Source of the DNA: Pigoraptor vietnamica
Lineage: Eukaryota > Opisthokonta > Filasterea
Length of the DNA stretch: 37,595 nucleotides
Direction: 5' to 3'
NCBI GenBank assembly: GCA_943704525.1
Contig: CALSCQ010002043.1
Span: 1 to 37,595, forward strand
Every line of letters starts with the position of its first letter. Within the stretch, counting starts at the first letter, position 1. A model generated the notes under the pieces. That model saw nothing but the letters and a program-made list of their open reading frames with translations. It ran no database searches and was not told where the DNA came from. Made by a program: the position numbers and the translations under genes. Shown one piece after another: positions 19,976 through 36,900 of the stretch.

Positions 19976-21040
19976 ACTGTCTCTCCGTCGCGGTCAATCT
20001 AAATAATCTATCATGACACTGAAATCAGATGGACGCTTGCGAATGGCATCCGCCGTCATCGGAACTCACCTTAAACGCCGCACAACTTTTGCGATAGAGA
20101 ACGCGTTGCGGGACCTCATTTTCGCGCATCAAGTTGCTGCCGATCCCCCGACGGCCCGCCGACCAGTACGGTATCGCTGCACGTGGCGACCATGCACAGG
20201 AAACTGCGTCAATCATCGCAAAAGGTGGGGGAAAGAGCGCAAAAGGACCGCATCATTCAGTTGGGAATTGAGGTGCGACACATCTACTCAAAGTGCTGTG
20301 CAAAATTGCCAATGGGCCCGGTGAGCCCGCGCCGCTTCACCGTCACCGCCTGAGCACGGTGGCTTACCTCCGAGGCGAGTCAGTCGTGCCGCGGGCTGCC
20401 GTCAGTCCCAATTCACAGTAAACGGTGCTTAAGTGTAGAAACGTGACGACGACCACGCCGTACCAACGCGGTGTGGACAATGTTTCAGACGGAGTGGAGA
20501 GTCAGCTGACTCGCACATTCACTGTGTGGAGCGTGTGCTGCAGCCAGAGCCGACTTTTTTTTTATTTTCGTGCCCTTCTGTTGTATGAAATTGTATGGCT
20601 TTTTGGGTTATTTTGTGCGCCCAGAAGCGATGTCGTCAGCGAGTTGCGGCAAAGTGGCCCCAAAAAGGAAACCCCCGGCGCCCCCCCATCCCAGAACTGA
20701 TGACACAATGACATCATTTGAATGGTAGTAACACGCGGCAACTCTAACGCACTCATTCACACAAAGACCTCGGATATGCTGAACCACACGCATACTCGCT
20801 CCTGCCATACACACACGCGCGCGCAAACTGAACCGGCACACACACGCAAAACACACTCGCACGCACCACGCGCACACACGCGCGCTCACACACACTTCTT
20901 TTTGGGACACCGGCACGCAACACGCACCTGACACGCCGACACAACACACACAAAAACACAAACACAGACACACACACCCTTGCTTCGGAGGTGCAGAAAT
21001 CATACACTGACGCGTGTGACCGGGCGGGGATTGGGACATC
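19976..21040. promoter_or_regulatory. Divergent gene D/PRELI region with CA-rich tract
   Basis: No coding exon supported. It contains the possible gene D 5' UTR intron (20069-20019), a T-run near 20555-20563, a near-CRE TGACATCA at about 20709-20716, and a degenerate CA-rich tract about 20757-20980. Promoter role inferred from position. Confidence 0.45.
20757..20980. repeat. Degenerate (CA)n-rich tract
   Basis: Interrupted CACACA/CGCGCA words upstream of PRELI. Unlike the intronic arrays it is imperfect and mixed with GC steps. Confidence 0.75.
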
Positions 21041-22105
21041 ATGGTTCGCGAGGTCGTCTTTTCGCACATTTATCGCCATCCATTCGAACTTGTCGCGGAG
21101 ACTTACTTTGACAAGTACAACAACGGGCGCGACGAGCGGGTGGTCGCAATCAACATTCTCGAGCAGCGTGTGGGTGAGTCTCACTTAAAGCGCGCAAATC
21201 TGTTTCGTTTGTAACGATTGCCGGCGAGTGTGTTGTGCGCGCGATGTGATTTCGTCATTCCGAATGCCTGTGGACATTTCGCAGACCCCGTGACGAAGGC
21301 TCTCTTCGTGCGGAGAGAAGGGATTCTTCGCAATGTGGTGCCGTCTATCGCACGTCCAGTGAGTGACTCGTCGCCTGAGGCAGCCTTGGGGAGGGGACTG
21401 GGCTGGAGGGATGGAGTCTCGTCTCGATGTGAATGGGGCGTGGCAAGAGCCAGTCTCCAAAGCATGAATACCTCTGTGTGCATCACGCTTTGGTTCTCAT
21501 CGCGCCCTCAGGCTGAGTGTTCGCACGCGGTTGTAGATTTTTGGCAACGAGCACTTTATTATGGTGGAGGAGTCGACCATCGACGGGCGCCAGCGCACAC
21601 TGGCGCTTGAGACGTGGAACATTTCGTGGCAGGACCTCGGGGACATGCGCGAGCGCTCAACGTACACCGCATCGAGCGAAAATCCGAACTGGTGAGATGC
21701 AAATGCCATAACGCGTGTGCAGAGTGCGCATGTCGAGATGTCTGCGATACTATGGGATTTGCTCTGAGATTGCCCGGTATATGGCCGTGCGCAGGACAGT
21801 CCTTGAACAGCGAGGCACCATCGACTGTCGCAAGTGCCCTGCCTTCATTGGGCCTCTCGTCGAGGCGTTTGCGCAGCGGCTTTTGCAGGCGGGCGTGCGA
21901 AGGGTGGGGCGCTCTGCACGGCGAATGGACTCGTCACTATTATATTTGCCAGTTCTGCCTTGTGTTTTCGGCAACTGGCTGTAGAACGTGCTGATCCTCA
22001 CACCTGCTCTGCCCACAGGGAACGAACATTATGGAGAAACTCTTGGAAGAGCGCGCCGCCGCACAACAGCGCGCCGAAGCAGCGAAGGAGCAGAGCGGCG
22101 CGTAA
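21041..22105 (+). CDS. PRELID: PRELI/SLMO (Ups-family) mitochondrial lipid-transfer protein
   Basis: PRELI-domain proteins carry phosphatidic acid or phosphatidylserine between mitochondrial membranes, with the small partner TRIAP1/Mdm35. Exons: 21041-21173, 21285-21358, 21537-21691, 21795-21903, 22019-22105, in phase, 185 residues. Family blocks: MVREVVFSHIYRHPFELV, KYNNGRDERVVAINILEQ, LFVRREGILRNVVPSI, HFIMVEESTIDGRQRTLALETWNIS, YTASSENPNW, TVLEQRGTIDC, a short C-terminal helix MEKLLEERAAA. The intron 3 acceptor was placed at 21794 because the TG/G join gives NPNW-TVLEQ, as in the family. An earlier acceptor near 21720 creates a stop. I cannot say which PRELID subgroup it belongs to. The N-terminal helix and the missing presequence fit the family, which enters the intermembrane space without a cleavable signal. 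Confidence 0.9.
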
Positions 22106-22417
22106 TGGCGCGCCATGGGTTAGGATTGTGTTACGGTTAGGGTTAGCTGTTTTCCGACGGAAAATATTTTACGTGGCACATGGAACTTTTTAAAGAAATT
22201 TTGCTACGTTCTAAGCCATTTAAGGCAATGCGTGTGACTTGGACTATTTTTAGACGATCGTTGCCACCAATCCTACTCTCCTTTATTTTTCACTCATCAT
22301 TTCATACAAATTTCATACCACGCCGCATTTATTTCATCCAAAGTCGCCTTGTTTACGTTTTCACGTCGTAAAATTTTTTTTTGGGCACACGCGTGTGTGC
22401 GCCTGCTCACTCGCCCC

Positions 22418-22454
<37 letters not shown>

Positions 22455-22734
22455 TCTCCCTCTCATTATCACCCTTCTCGCTCGTCTTCTGTCGTTGACG
22501 GGAGAAGAGAGAGTGAGACGAAGTGCCGTTGCCCTTCCATCAGTTGCGCTGTTCTCATTCGATTTGACTTCCGTGGACTTGCGAGCGTCGTCACGGCCCA
22601 TACGTTTCGAGCGACCTTCGGCTTCGCAGTTCGCTTTTAGCGGTCGCGTTTAGAGGGCCACTTCTGTGTGCTACGACGTGTGCGCCTTCGGGCTAACGCT
22701 GGGTTGAGCGTAAAGGGGCATCCCTTCCTTGGAA
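22106..22734. promoter_or_regulatory. Spacer between PRELI and the RhoGAP gene: telomere-like motif, AT-rich block, CT array
   Basis: GGTTAGGGTTAG at 22135-22146, with GGGTTAGG near 22117, resembles two interstitial telomere units. An AT-rich block covers about 22150-22380, and a CT array 22419-22463. PRELI's 3' UTR and the RhoGAP promoter must both lie here. Confidence 0.45.
22419..22463. repeat. (CT)n array
   Basis: Near-continuous CTCTCT with CCCTC interruptions, about 270 bases upstream of the RhoGAP start. Confidence 0.85.
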
Positions 22735-25657
<2,923 letters not shown>

Positions 25658-26150
25658 GTGCTCGGCAGTAGTCCCTCTGCTCTGTGTGACGATGTCCTGC
25701 GCGCGAGACCGAGGGACGCCTGTGGCCGTGCGCTCTTTGTCTCTCCCTTGCCGCTGCCGCGTGTCATCCATTGCGAGTGCGTGTCGTTGTCTCTTGTGCT
25801 TGCGCCAAACTGTTTCGCCGCCGCTCTCTTTCTGCAAATCTGCGCCAGAGTGGCCGGGCTATGGTGCCTGGCCGTGCGTTCGCCGCTGCGCTTGCTCGTC
25901 CCTGTGCGTCTGCCAGTGCCAATATATTGTCATGCTTCAACTTACGCGACGTCGGCAGTAGTGCTTGCACACAGCCGTCGAACTACGAAAGCCCGCAGTG
26001 ACCGAATGTGCGTGGCAGAAGCTACTGTCGTTCTTGGCACGCACGTGGAACCAGTCGTTTGCCTCGCAGTGACCACAGGAGCACAGGGGCTTAAGCAACA
26101 TTGCGGCAGAGGAACTCTTCGCAAATAAGTCGCAGTTGTATTTGAGCCGC
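25658..26150. other. Convergent 3' spacer between RhoGAP and cytochrome b561
   Basis: Two 3' UTRs face each other. I see no additional gene or repeat. Confidence 0.45.
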
Positions 26151-27746
26151 TTAGGCCTTGAGGAGGCCAGTCGTCTCCCCAAGGGGTTGGTGCTGCTGGG
26201 CAGCCTCGAGGTCCCTGCCGCGCCCAATGTACACAGCGCCTGGAATGGAATTGCGCACACGTCAGCACGCAATGGGCGGGAGAGGCAACAAAAAGTGTCA
26301 CTCGCAAACAGACCACACACACACACACACACACACGCACACGAACACACGCACACATACCACACACACACACATTCTTGGGGGCACAATGCAATTCCCA
26401 CCCACCGGCAACGCACGCGACGGTGGCCCAGAGAATGACGCCGAGGGCGTTGGCGAGGCGCGCCCACGCGGGGCGGTCGCCGTACGTGTCGCCGTCGGCA
26501 TCGTGCATCAGGAACGCCCACTCGTTGAGGCCAATCGAAATGGTGGCTGCGCGGGGGTGTGAGTGAGCCAGGCCGTCGCTCGCATGCATAGCGTGGAAAT
26601 AAGCTTGTGCTCGCCATATTCGATCGAGGACAGCATTGCGCAGAGCGTGCTAGGCACATACGCGCGTGCGGGATGCGAGTGTGCATGTGTACGCGAGGGC
26701 AACACTCAAAGGTACGCAACGCACCGATCGCAATGACGTAGATGAAGACGCCAAAGAAGATGTGGAAGGGGCTGTACTGCTTGCGCTGGGCCTCGGGGGC
26801 GCGCGGGAAGAAGTACGTCACAAACCCAATGAACAGCTGCGAATTCCAAGTGGGAATTGTCAGCGACAGAGTGCGTCCGTATACAAGACACGGCGCGGAG
26901 TGGGAGAGCACATTTCCCCAGTTTCAGTGGCTGGGCGAGGGAGAATATTCCGATTGTGTATGCATGCATTATTGCCACACCACGAGGGCTGCATGTGCAC
27001 CATAACAGGGCATAGCAGGACAGCCACTGCCACAACAGGCACAGAGACGCACCTGAAGGCCAAAGAGGATCATGACGATAAGGCCGAGCCATGCGTGGAA
27101 CGAGTACAGGTGGGGAATGTTGTGCTTCGCGTGGTGGCGCCAAATGGCATACACGCCAACGACGGCAAGCACAAAAGCGGCCGTCTGGAGGAAGAGATGC
27201 ACCGTCTTCTGGAGAGGGCGGGGGACGGGAAGCACGCGGTAGGCCACGCCGGCTGCAGGAAGGAAGAGTGTGAGTCCGAGTCAAAGCAGCTTGCACGCAG
27301 CACAAGCGCACGCACCGCATAAGCCACAGAGTCACCCACGCGCACATTATTCATAACAATACACAGACCCATGCCGCTCACACACCTGCGACATGCACAA
27401 CGACACGCCCACACACGTGCATACATTGCTTAGAAACACAACGCTGTCACTCACCCCAGCTCGAGGCCACGCCAAAGGCGCACACCATCAGAAGCGGGTG
27501 AAGGTTGCGGGCGCAGTCGCCCTTCGAGCAGTCCACATTGTCGAGGCCAACACCCTGAATGCGACGACCGTTTCAGCACACCGCGAGCTCGAAGTCTGAT
27601 TTCCCCAACAATTGTTTTTCTTCAGCCAATTTGCTACGCACCCCCTCCTTCTTCTGGAACCACTCGATGGCAATCCCGAGCGAGACGACGGGGAGGCCGA
27701 CGGCGAGGAACTTGACGGTGGCCTCAAACGCCCTCATGAGCGACAT
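26151..27746 (-). CDS. CYB561: Cytochrome b561, transmembrane ascorbate-dependent ferrireductase type
   Basis: Moves electrons across a membrane, usually from ascorbate, through two haems b. Exons: 27746-27642, 27554-27455, 27252-27053, 26836-26725, 26546-26406, 26239-26151, in phase, 248 residues (usual family size). Six hydrophobic segments can be seen. The four haem-ligand histidines are present with family spacing: His54 (NLHPLLM), His87 (KTVHLFLQ), His121 (YSFHAWLG), His160 (SPFHIFFG). Family blocks AYRVL, HNIPHLYSFHAW, GFVTYFFPRAPEAQRKQYSP and LANALGVILW are also clear. Exon 2 opens with a short Cys pair (VDCSKGDC) on the loop before the first His, which I do not know from animal members. 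The C-terminal tail is short and Gln-rich. Start ATG 27746 precedes a hydrophobic first segment. It diverges from the RRM gene. Confidence 0.93.
26316..26375. repeat. (CA)n-rich tract in cytochrome b561 intron 5
   Basis: Interrupted CA repeats, reading GT in the sense of the host gene. Confidence 0.9.
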
Positions 27747-27880
27747 TCTCGGTTGCACAGGCGGGTCGACCGCGGAAAGTAACTAGCAGACGAGTACCAC
27801 GTGCGGAGACTTCACACAATGTTGCGCAACGCATGCTGTCGTCTTTGTACGGTTGATTGCCAGCATGTGACGTCCGTGTG

Positions 27881-27958
<78 letters not shown>

Positions 27959-28781
27959 GCGTGTGTGTGCGGGCCATCGTGACCAGTAAACAGCGGAGAA
28001 ACCGTGATTGAGTAATAAGAAACGAACCAATCAGAAACAGAAACGAAAACTCGCCAAGAATTTATGCTGGATTAATTAACCGACCTCTCGCTCAAATTTG
28101 AATTTGTAATTAACCAATAGAAACACTATCCGAGATCTCTGCAAAATGAACAGCTGATGTAGAGCGTCTGCACCCCGGATGCGTACCGACATGGCGCCAT
28201 TGCGCAGATGCTCGCTCTCTCACTGCCGCTCTCACTTCTGTGGCCATCCCCCCGCCCTTCTCTCTCTCGCGCGCGCCATCCATCCATCCATCCGTGCCCT
28301 TGAAGAGCGCATCCGTCCTTCCGTTAGCCTCTTGCACGAATTACACTTCGCCAAAGCACTCTTTGCTGGGGTAACCCCTTTTCGTTCTCAGGTGTGTGCA
28401 TCTGAAAAATCGTTTTTTGCGGTCGGCGCCGATGTGGACAGATTTGCGTTGGCCAAGTGATTGCGAGTTGTCGCTGTTGAAGTGGATAGTAGGAGACTGG
28501 AAGTGAAGCGCCGGTAATCGTCGCCGTGGGCTCGTAGCAGTCGCTATGTGTATCGCTTGCGGATTCACCCCCTGTGGCCCCGTGTGCGTTGCCAACATGC
28601 GAGTCTGATCTCACTGTACCGTTATCGTTCTATCCACGGCATCTCCTTTTTTTAATCTTGGAGTGTGAAGCCTCTATTCTGCACGATTGTTAATGGAAAT
28701 TACGCCTTGATTCGCTTCTACGTTATCTCGCTTCTCACACGTTTGCGTGCGGTTGGCGACAGACCCACCCGACCATCCACC
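27747..28781. promoter_or_regulatory. Divergent cytochrome b561/RRM promoter region
   Basis: Contains a GT array (27876-27970), a TGACGTC CRE-like site at about 27868-27874, two CCAAT boxes on the plus strand (28027-28031 and 28114-28118, both in AACCAAT), and an AT-rich stretch about 28010-28130. No coding exon is supported. A noncoding 5' exon of the RRM gene is possible. Confidence 0.5.
27876..27970. repeat. (GT)n array upstream of cytochrome b561
   Basis: About 75 bases of uninterrupted GT followed by GCGTGTGC variants, in the divergent promoter region. Confidence 0.95.
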
Positions 28782-30430
28782 ATGGCGGACCAGAACGCGC
28801 CCTCGGACGACTTCATCAACGTCTTTGTCGGCAACCTGCCGTTCAAGGTCGGTTGGGAAAGTTGCACTTGCCCGTTTGCAGTCTATCGTTACTGTTGTAG
28901 TCTGTCGTTACGCATCCCGGGTCCTTGTGTTGGTGTTGCGTTAAGGAAAATGGAATGGCTCACGTGCGTGCGTGCGCGGCTTGAACAGGTGACGGAGGAC
29001 GACCTCGTCGCTCTCTTCCGCCAGAACGTCGCCAACGTTGCGGGCGCCAAGATCATCCGCCGCGGGCCGCGCTCTCTCGGCTATGGCTTTGTTCAGTTCA
29101 CAGATGGTGGGCAGGATTGCGCTCGCTGCTGTTGCTCTTGGACGACTCGGAAATTTGGGGATAAGCGCGCATATTTTTTCCCGTGGGGTCGTTAGCACTC
29201 TAAACTGCGCGGCCGTTAGCACTTCAAACTGCGCAGCCACACGTGGCCGTTACACATGCCGCTCTTCTGACGGAAGCGGGTTTGGGTGCGCAGAGAACTC
29301 TGCTAAGGATGCCGTCGCCAAGTGGGACAAGAAGGACTACGAGGGCCGCCCCCTGAACGTCGAGGTGGGTCGCTCGTTCGCTTGGACCTTGCGATGGATT
29401 GTTTACTCACGGCAATGGACGGCGTGGTCATCGTACGGCAGCCTTGCATTGCCGTGTTCGGAGTATCAGCATAACTGCAGCACGCCAAACTAGCGCCTCT
29501 CTGACACGATGCTGTCCCCTTGTGCCCTCTCTTGCGCACAGTTCTCGAAGCCCCGCGAGGACGCTCCCCAGGGCGCTCGTGCCGAACCCAGCTTCCGCGG
29601 GAGGGGCCGTGGCCGCGGCCGTGGCGCCGGTGCCGGTGCCGGTGCGCCCCGCGGCGGTTTCTTTGAGGGCGGCGCGCCCCGTGGTGGCCGGTGGGCGTCT
29701 TGGGTGGCCGTTATGTTGGTTGCATCTAGGTAGCATTTTTGGTGGTCGGGCCTCTTTGGTTCCGTTGAATTCGTCGTGCACTGCTCTTCGACTTGCCTGA
29801 GTCACTCAACTTGCTTTCATTTTTTCCCATCGACAGCGCCCCCCGCGGTGCCCCTGCCGCTGGCGCTCCCGCCGGTGGCGCCCCGACGGGTGCTCCCCGC
29901 GGCCGCGGTGGCCGTGGCGGTGCCCGCGGCGGCCGTCCCCCTCGCCCCGAGGGTGCTGGCCCTGCGCCCACCAAGATTTCGTCGGCGACGGCGCTGTTTG
30001 TGGCCAACCTGCCCTTCAGCATTGACGACGCCCGGCTCAAGTCGGAGGTGTTCCAGGGCTTCAACGTGAAGACGGCGCACGTCGTGCTCAAGCGCAACGG
30101 CCGCAGCAAGGGTGGGTGTCTGCGCCTCTGTGCGGAGCATTTATCGCATTGGATTGTCAATCGGTTGGGGCGGCGTATTTCTAGGGCTCGTCGATGGGTG
30201 GTCGCATGTAATTTAGCGTACTTTGAAAGCACTGTTTCGTTCCTTTTGCTGATCGGCCGCGCGTGCGTGTGTGTTTTCCAGGCTTTGGCTTTGTGGACTT
30301 TGAGACGGCGGAGGAGCAGCACCGTGCGCTCGCGGCCGTGGACAAGAAGGTCGTGGAGAACCGCGAGCTGGCTGTCAAGATCGCCAACCAGGGCGACAAG
30401 GCCGACGATGCGGACGCCGGCCAACAATAG
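28782..30430 (+). CDS. Two-RRM protein with central RGG/GAR-rich region
   Basis: RNA-binding protein, probably nuclear or shuttling. Exons: 28782-28847, 28989-29106, 29294-29364, 29542-29690, 29837-30111, 30282-30430, in phase, 275 residues. RRM1, about residues 12-85, has RNP2 VFVGNLPF and RNP1 GYGFVQF. Both parts are split by introns. Residues about 95-180 are Arg/Gly/Ala/Pro-rich with RGRGRGRG, APRGG and GGRGGARGG, typical targets of arginine methylation. RRM2, about 184-265, has RNP2 ALFVANLPF and RNP1 GFGFVDF. The start has a strong context (ccaccATGG). The closest known architecture is the single- or double-RRM plus GAR class (for example Sbp1-like). I cannot name an ortholog. The 3' end has a T-run and A-rich sequence just past the stop, and it converges on OBI1. 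Confidence 0.88.
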
Positions 30431-30675
30431 GCGAGAGACGAGTTGCTATTTTTTTTTTTTTTCTTTAAAAAAAACAACAAACAAAAACAAAATGTACGAA
30501 TGGAAAGTCTTCGGTGAAAATTGCTTGTCGTTACTCGCGGTGCTACTACTGTTGTTGACAAACGCAAGGGTTTGGGGCGCAACAATGCACGTCGTGGCCT
30601 GAGTTGCAACCGTCTTCGCTGTGCACGGAATGACAGGAGGTCCACATAACTTGCGCTTTTAGAGATAGGCATGGG

Positions 30676-33350
<2,675 letters not shown>

Positions 33351-33951
33351 TGTCGTTGTTCAGTTGGGTTGAGATCTTTACCCACGTGGGCACGTTCTGC
33401 ATTTTCTGTAAGCGCGACACAGACTGCCGTGGCGCGGGAAAACAGACCAGACACCCTGGGGTGACACGGACCGGACAATTCACGTGAGCTCACGTGACAT
33501 AGGACTACACACTGACGTCACGAGCGGACGCGTCATCAATTTTTTGGAGTTTTGTGCGCGCAGTGAAATAAATGGGCTTTTCATAGTGAATACATAGTGA
33601 GCGATTCAAAAAATAAAGGGGCGCGGTTAGCTATTTTGGAGGGGTAATTTTTTGCGTTCACTCGGAACAGTGTGCATTGCACACGCACGCACACACGCAC
33701 ACACACACACTCTCTCTTCCTCTCTCTCTCTCTTTCTCTATCCTTGCCCAGGTGTCGCGTGTGCGGGAACAAGCATTCCTTCCTGTGGGTTCTGCACGCA
33801 ACGCCAAAGTTGCAATCGCCTCTCAGTCTCTTCATACCTTTGGTTTGCCATCTAGTGTGTTTTTGTGTTTTTCTTTCTTCTGATCTATATTCGCGTGCCG
33901 CTTTCTCTACTATTCTTCTCGGTTGTGTCGTCTTCGTGCGAGAAATAAGAA
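33351..33951. promoter_or_regulatory. Divergent OBI1/NBR1 promoter: palindromic E-boxes and CRE
   Basis: A perfect 16-base palindrome CACGTGAGCTCACGTG lies at 33481-33496, two TCACGTGA-type E-boxes back to back. A perfect CRE TGACGTCA follows at 33513-33520, then GCGTCATCAAT at 33530-33540, identical to a word in the HOP2/PGGT1B promoter. Near NBR1 there is a CA array and CT tract (33675-33741). Binding by bHLH and bZIP factors is inferred from the motifs. Confidence 0.6.
33675..33741. repeat. CA array followed by CT array upstream of NBR1
   Basis: About 35 bases of CACACG/CACACA merge into CTCTCT with TTCC interruptions, 210-275 bases before the NBR1 ATG. Confidence 0.85.
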
Positions 33952-36900
33952 ATGGCCCGCGAATTCGACGTCAAGGCCCAAATGGGCGACGACATTCGCC
34001 GCTTCACTTTTCGCATGACAGACGCTTACGACCGCTCCTTTGATCTCCTCTGGTCCAACCTCGTTACCAAGGTGAGCATGCCGTTCGCGCGCGCAGTGTT
34101 AAACGAAGAGCAGTTGTGAGTGAGATTTCAAATCTCAACAGTTGTTGAGTACTAACTGTTACCGCGTTAACACGCTGACTTTGACTATCGTGTTCACCCT
34201 GCAGCTTCGCTCTGCGTTCAAGTTGAACGACCTCCGTATTCGCTACCGCGACGACGACGGCGATTTGGTGCTTCTGGAAGGGCCTGGTGAGTCTGTCGAT
34301 TTTTTAAATTTAAACAATGCATTGAGTCGTCATGCATGCGTCGTCATGCTCATTCCGTACCGTCCTTTGTGCCTTGCAGCTGATCTGGAGGCCGCGTGGC
34401 CGCGCCGCCTTGACAACTCGCGCCCTCGCATCTGCCCTCGCATTCTCCGGTTCATCATCGAGCCCGTCACCCCGAGCGACGCCGCCGTTACTCCAGCACC
34501 CGTCGTCACTGGAGCACCCGAGCCGTCGGCGCCCGTCGAGCTGCCGCTCCCTTCGCCCGTGCCCTCGTTTGTTTCGGGGCCGTCGCCTGCTTCGGAGGAG
34601 GACGCCCACGAGCGCGAGAGCGTTGCGACGCAGGCGAATTCGAATGCGGCTGTGGACGTGGAGGCACTCGCGGGCCGAATTGCCGAGCGTCTTATTGCGG
34701 AAGGCGTGCCTAAGGTGTGTGTGCTCGCATGTCACTTGACTTGCCACGTGCCGTCGGTTTGTTACCCATGGGACAGACGCCGTTACCCATGGAACGTGTC
34801 CATGTGTGCTCAACTTCGTCCTCAATCCAATCCGCAGGTGATTGAGCACGTGTCGACGGCGGTGAATGCGGCCGTGAACGTCTCGCTTGACAGCCTCGCC
34901 GCCGTCACTGCCGCTCTCGAGGCACGTGCGGCCGCCCCTGTGCCCGCCGCCCCCTTTGCCCCGGCTGCTCCGTCTGTGCGCGCCCCTGCCGCTGCCCCTT
35001 CGTCGGATGTCCTTCACGAGGGCGTTCGCTGCGACGGGTGCATGGGCAATGTCGTCGGCGTGCGCTACAAGTGCGGCAACTGCCCGGACTTTGACCTCTG
35101 CGAGGCCTGCGAGGCCGACGGCGACATTCGCGGCGCGCACGACCACACGCACGTCTTTCTCAAGCTCCGCACGCCCGTCCCGCGCACGAGGGCGTTTTTC
35201 CACCACTTCCACAACAGCAACCTCCTCCCGAACCTGTATGCCTCGGACCAGCGTCCGGATTGCCGCGCTGGGCGTCCGCCCGGCGGTTGGCGCGAGGCCT
35301 CTGGTCACCGCAGGGGCCGCTGCCAGCGCGCGTCTGCGGAGCCGCCGGTGACGGGCGTCCAGGAGATGGCGGAGATTGTCCGCAACCTGGCCGCTGCTGC
35401 GCCAGTGCCCGCACCCGCACCCGCACCCGCACCCGCAACCGCGCCGGCACCCGCGCCGGCACCCGCGCCCGAGACCACTCCTGTGCTTTCTCGGCCTGTG
35501 TTTGGAGGTCGCCGCTCGTACCACGCCAAGTTTGTCCGCGATGTCAACTATCCCGACGCATGCGAGGTTCCTTGCGGGACGACGATTGTGAAGGTGCGGT
35601 GCGTTGGCCAACTGCGCCACGGGTTGGCTCTCATGTCGAAATTTTTTGCTGACCGTTTGCCTCCTCAACACTCTGTGTGCAGACGTGGCTGATGATGAAC
35701 GTGGGCACTGAGGCGTGGCCCGAGACGGCGGCGCTCAACTTTGTGCAGGGCACCCTGTTCGCTGCGGAGAAGGTGCGTTGTCGCTCTCTTTCGTCGAGTT
35801 TCGTTTGTTGCTTTACAGTAGCAGGAGCCTCGAGTGAGTTTGCTAGAAACCATTTCTAGCAAACTGGACATTTATAGTAAAACTGGTGCCATCGTGATGA
35901 ACGCAGACCCCTGCCATCGGGCGCGCTGTCTTGCCGGGCGAGCGCGTGGAAGTCTCTGTCACGATCAGGACGCCGGACTCCCCCGGGCGCCACATTGGGT
36001 GAGCATCGTGTTTGTTTTCTCCTTTCCCTTTCCTCCTTTCCCTGTTCTCAACAATGCTGATCGCTCTGCTGACGTCGCTTGTGTTACGCAACCACGCAGC
36101 GTCTTCCAGCTGACGACGGACGGCACCGCGTCCGGACACGCCTTTGGCCACCGCGTCTGGTGCGATCTCTGTGTCCTGGAGCGCCCCAAGCCCGCACGCA
36201 GCCTCGAGGCGCCTGTCGTCACGGTCGTCGAGACGCCCTCTGCCGCCGTAGCCGTTGTTGTTGATGCCCCTGCTGCCGTGGTCGCTTCGCCCGCTCCGGA
36301 CGCGCTTGTTTCGCGCGTGGAGATTGCCGCGATCGAGGAAGTCCAGGCGGCGCCTGCGGAGTCGGTGCCTGTGCAGCCCAGCGAGGTGCCGCTGATCGAC
36401 ATGGTCCCCGCCGTCGCCCTTTCCACGCCTCCCCTGTCCCCCCTTCCCGCGTCCCCTGTTGTCGCATCGCGCGAGCCTCCGAGCCGCGCGTCGTCTGTCA
36501 CGAGCTCTCTTGTCGAGGTGACGACTGGCGACGGCCTGCCGCGCGACGGCTGCTGCTCGTCGGCATCGTCTGTGACGGACTATCAGGATGACGCCGATGT
36601 CGAGTTTGTGATTCTGGATGCCGACATCGACTGCGGTGCGGACATGTTTGGCTCTGCGCCCGCGCCGGTGGCCGTTCCTCCCGCCTCTGCAGCCTCAGCC
36701 TCCGACGCCACCGTGTGCTCTGCGGCCACTGCCGACCGCGACGAGCCCCGCCTCAGCGACTGCCCTCCCACGACGATTTACGAGTGCGCGCGCGCGGAAG
36801 AGTGCTCTGTTGCCGAGCCCTCGGCAGCCCAGTCCGCCCCTGCCGCGGCTTCGGAGGAGACGGCCCGCCAGATTGACGAGGACCTTGTCGTCGCGTGCCA

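Noticed and set aside
20608-21184. Cys/Val-rich open frames in the CA tract between gene D and PRELI
   Set aside because: They simply translate degenerate CA/GT repeats.
21715-21794. PRELI exon 4 beginning near 21720 (frame starting MSRCLRYYG)
   Set aside because: Joining to the exon 3 donor gives TG/A, a stop. The later acceptor at 21794 joins in phase and restores the family sequence.
34310-35671. Long open frame on the minus strand opposite NBR1 (about 450 codons), with others at 36695-37444
   Set aside because: Antisense to well-supported NBR1 exons and linkers. GC-rich repetitive Ala/Pro codons keep the reverse frame open. No family match.
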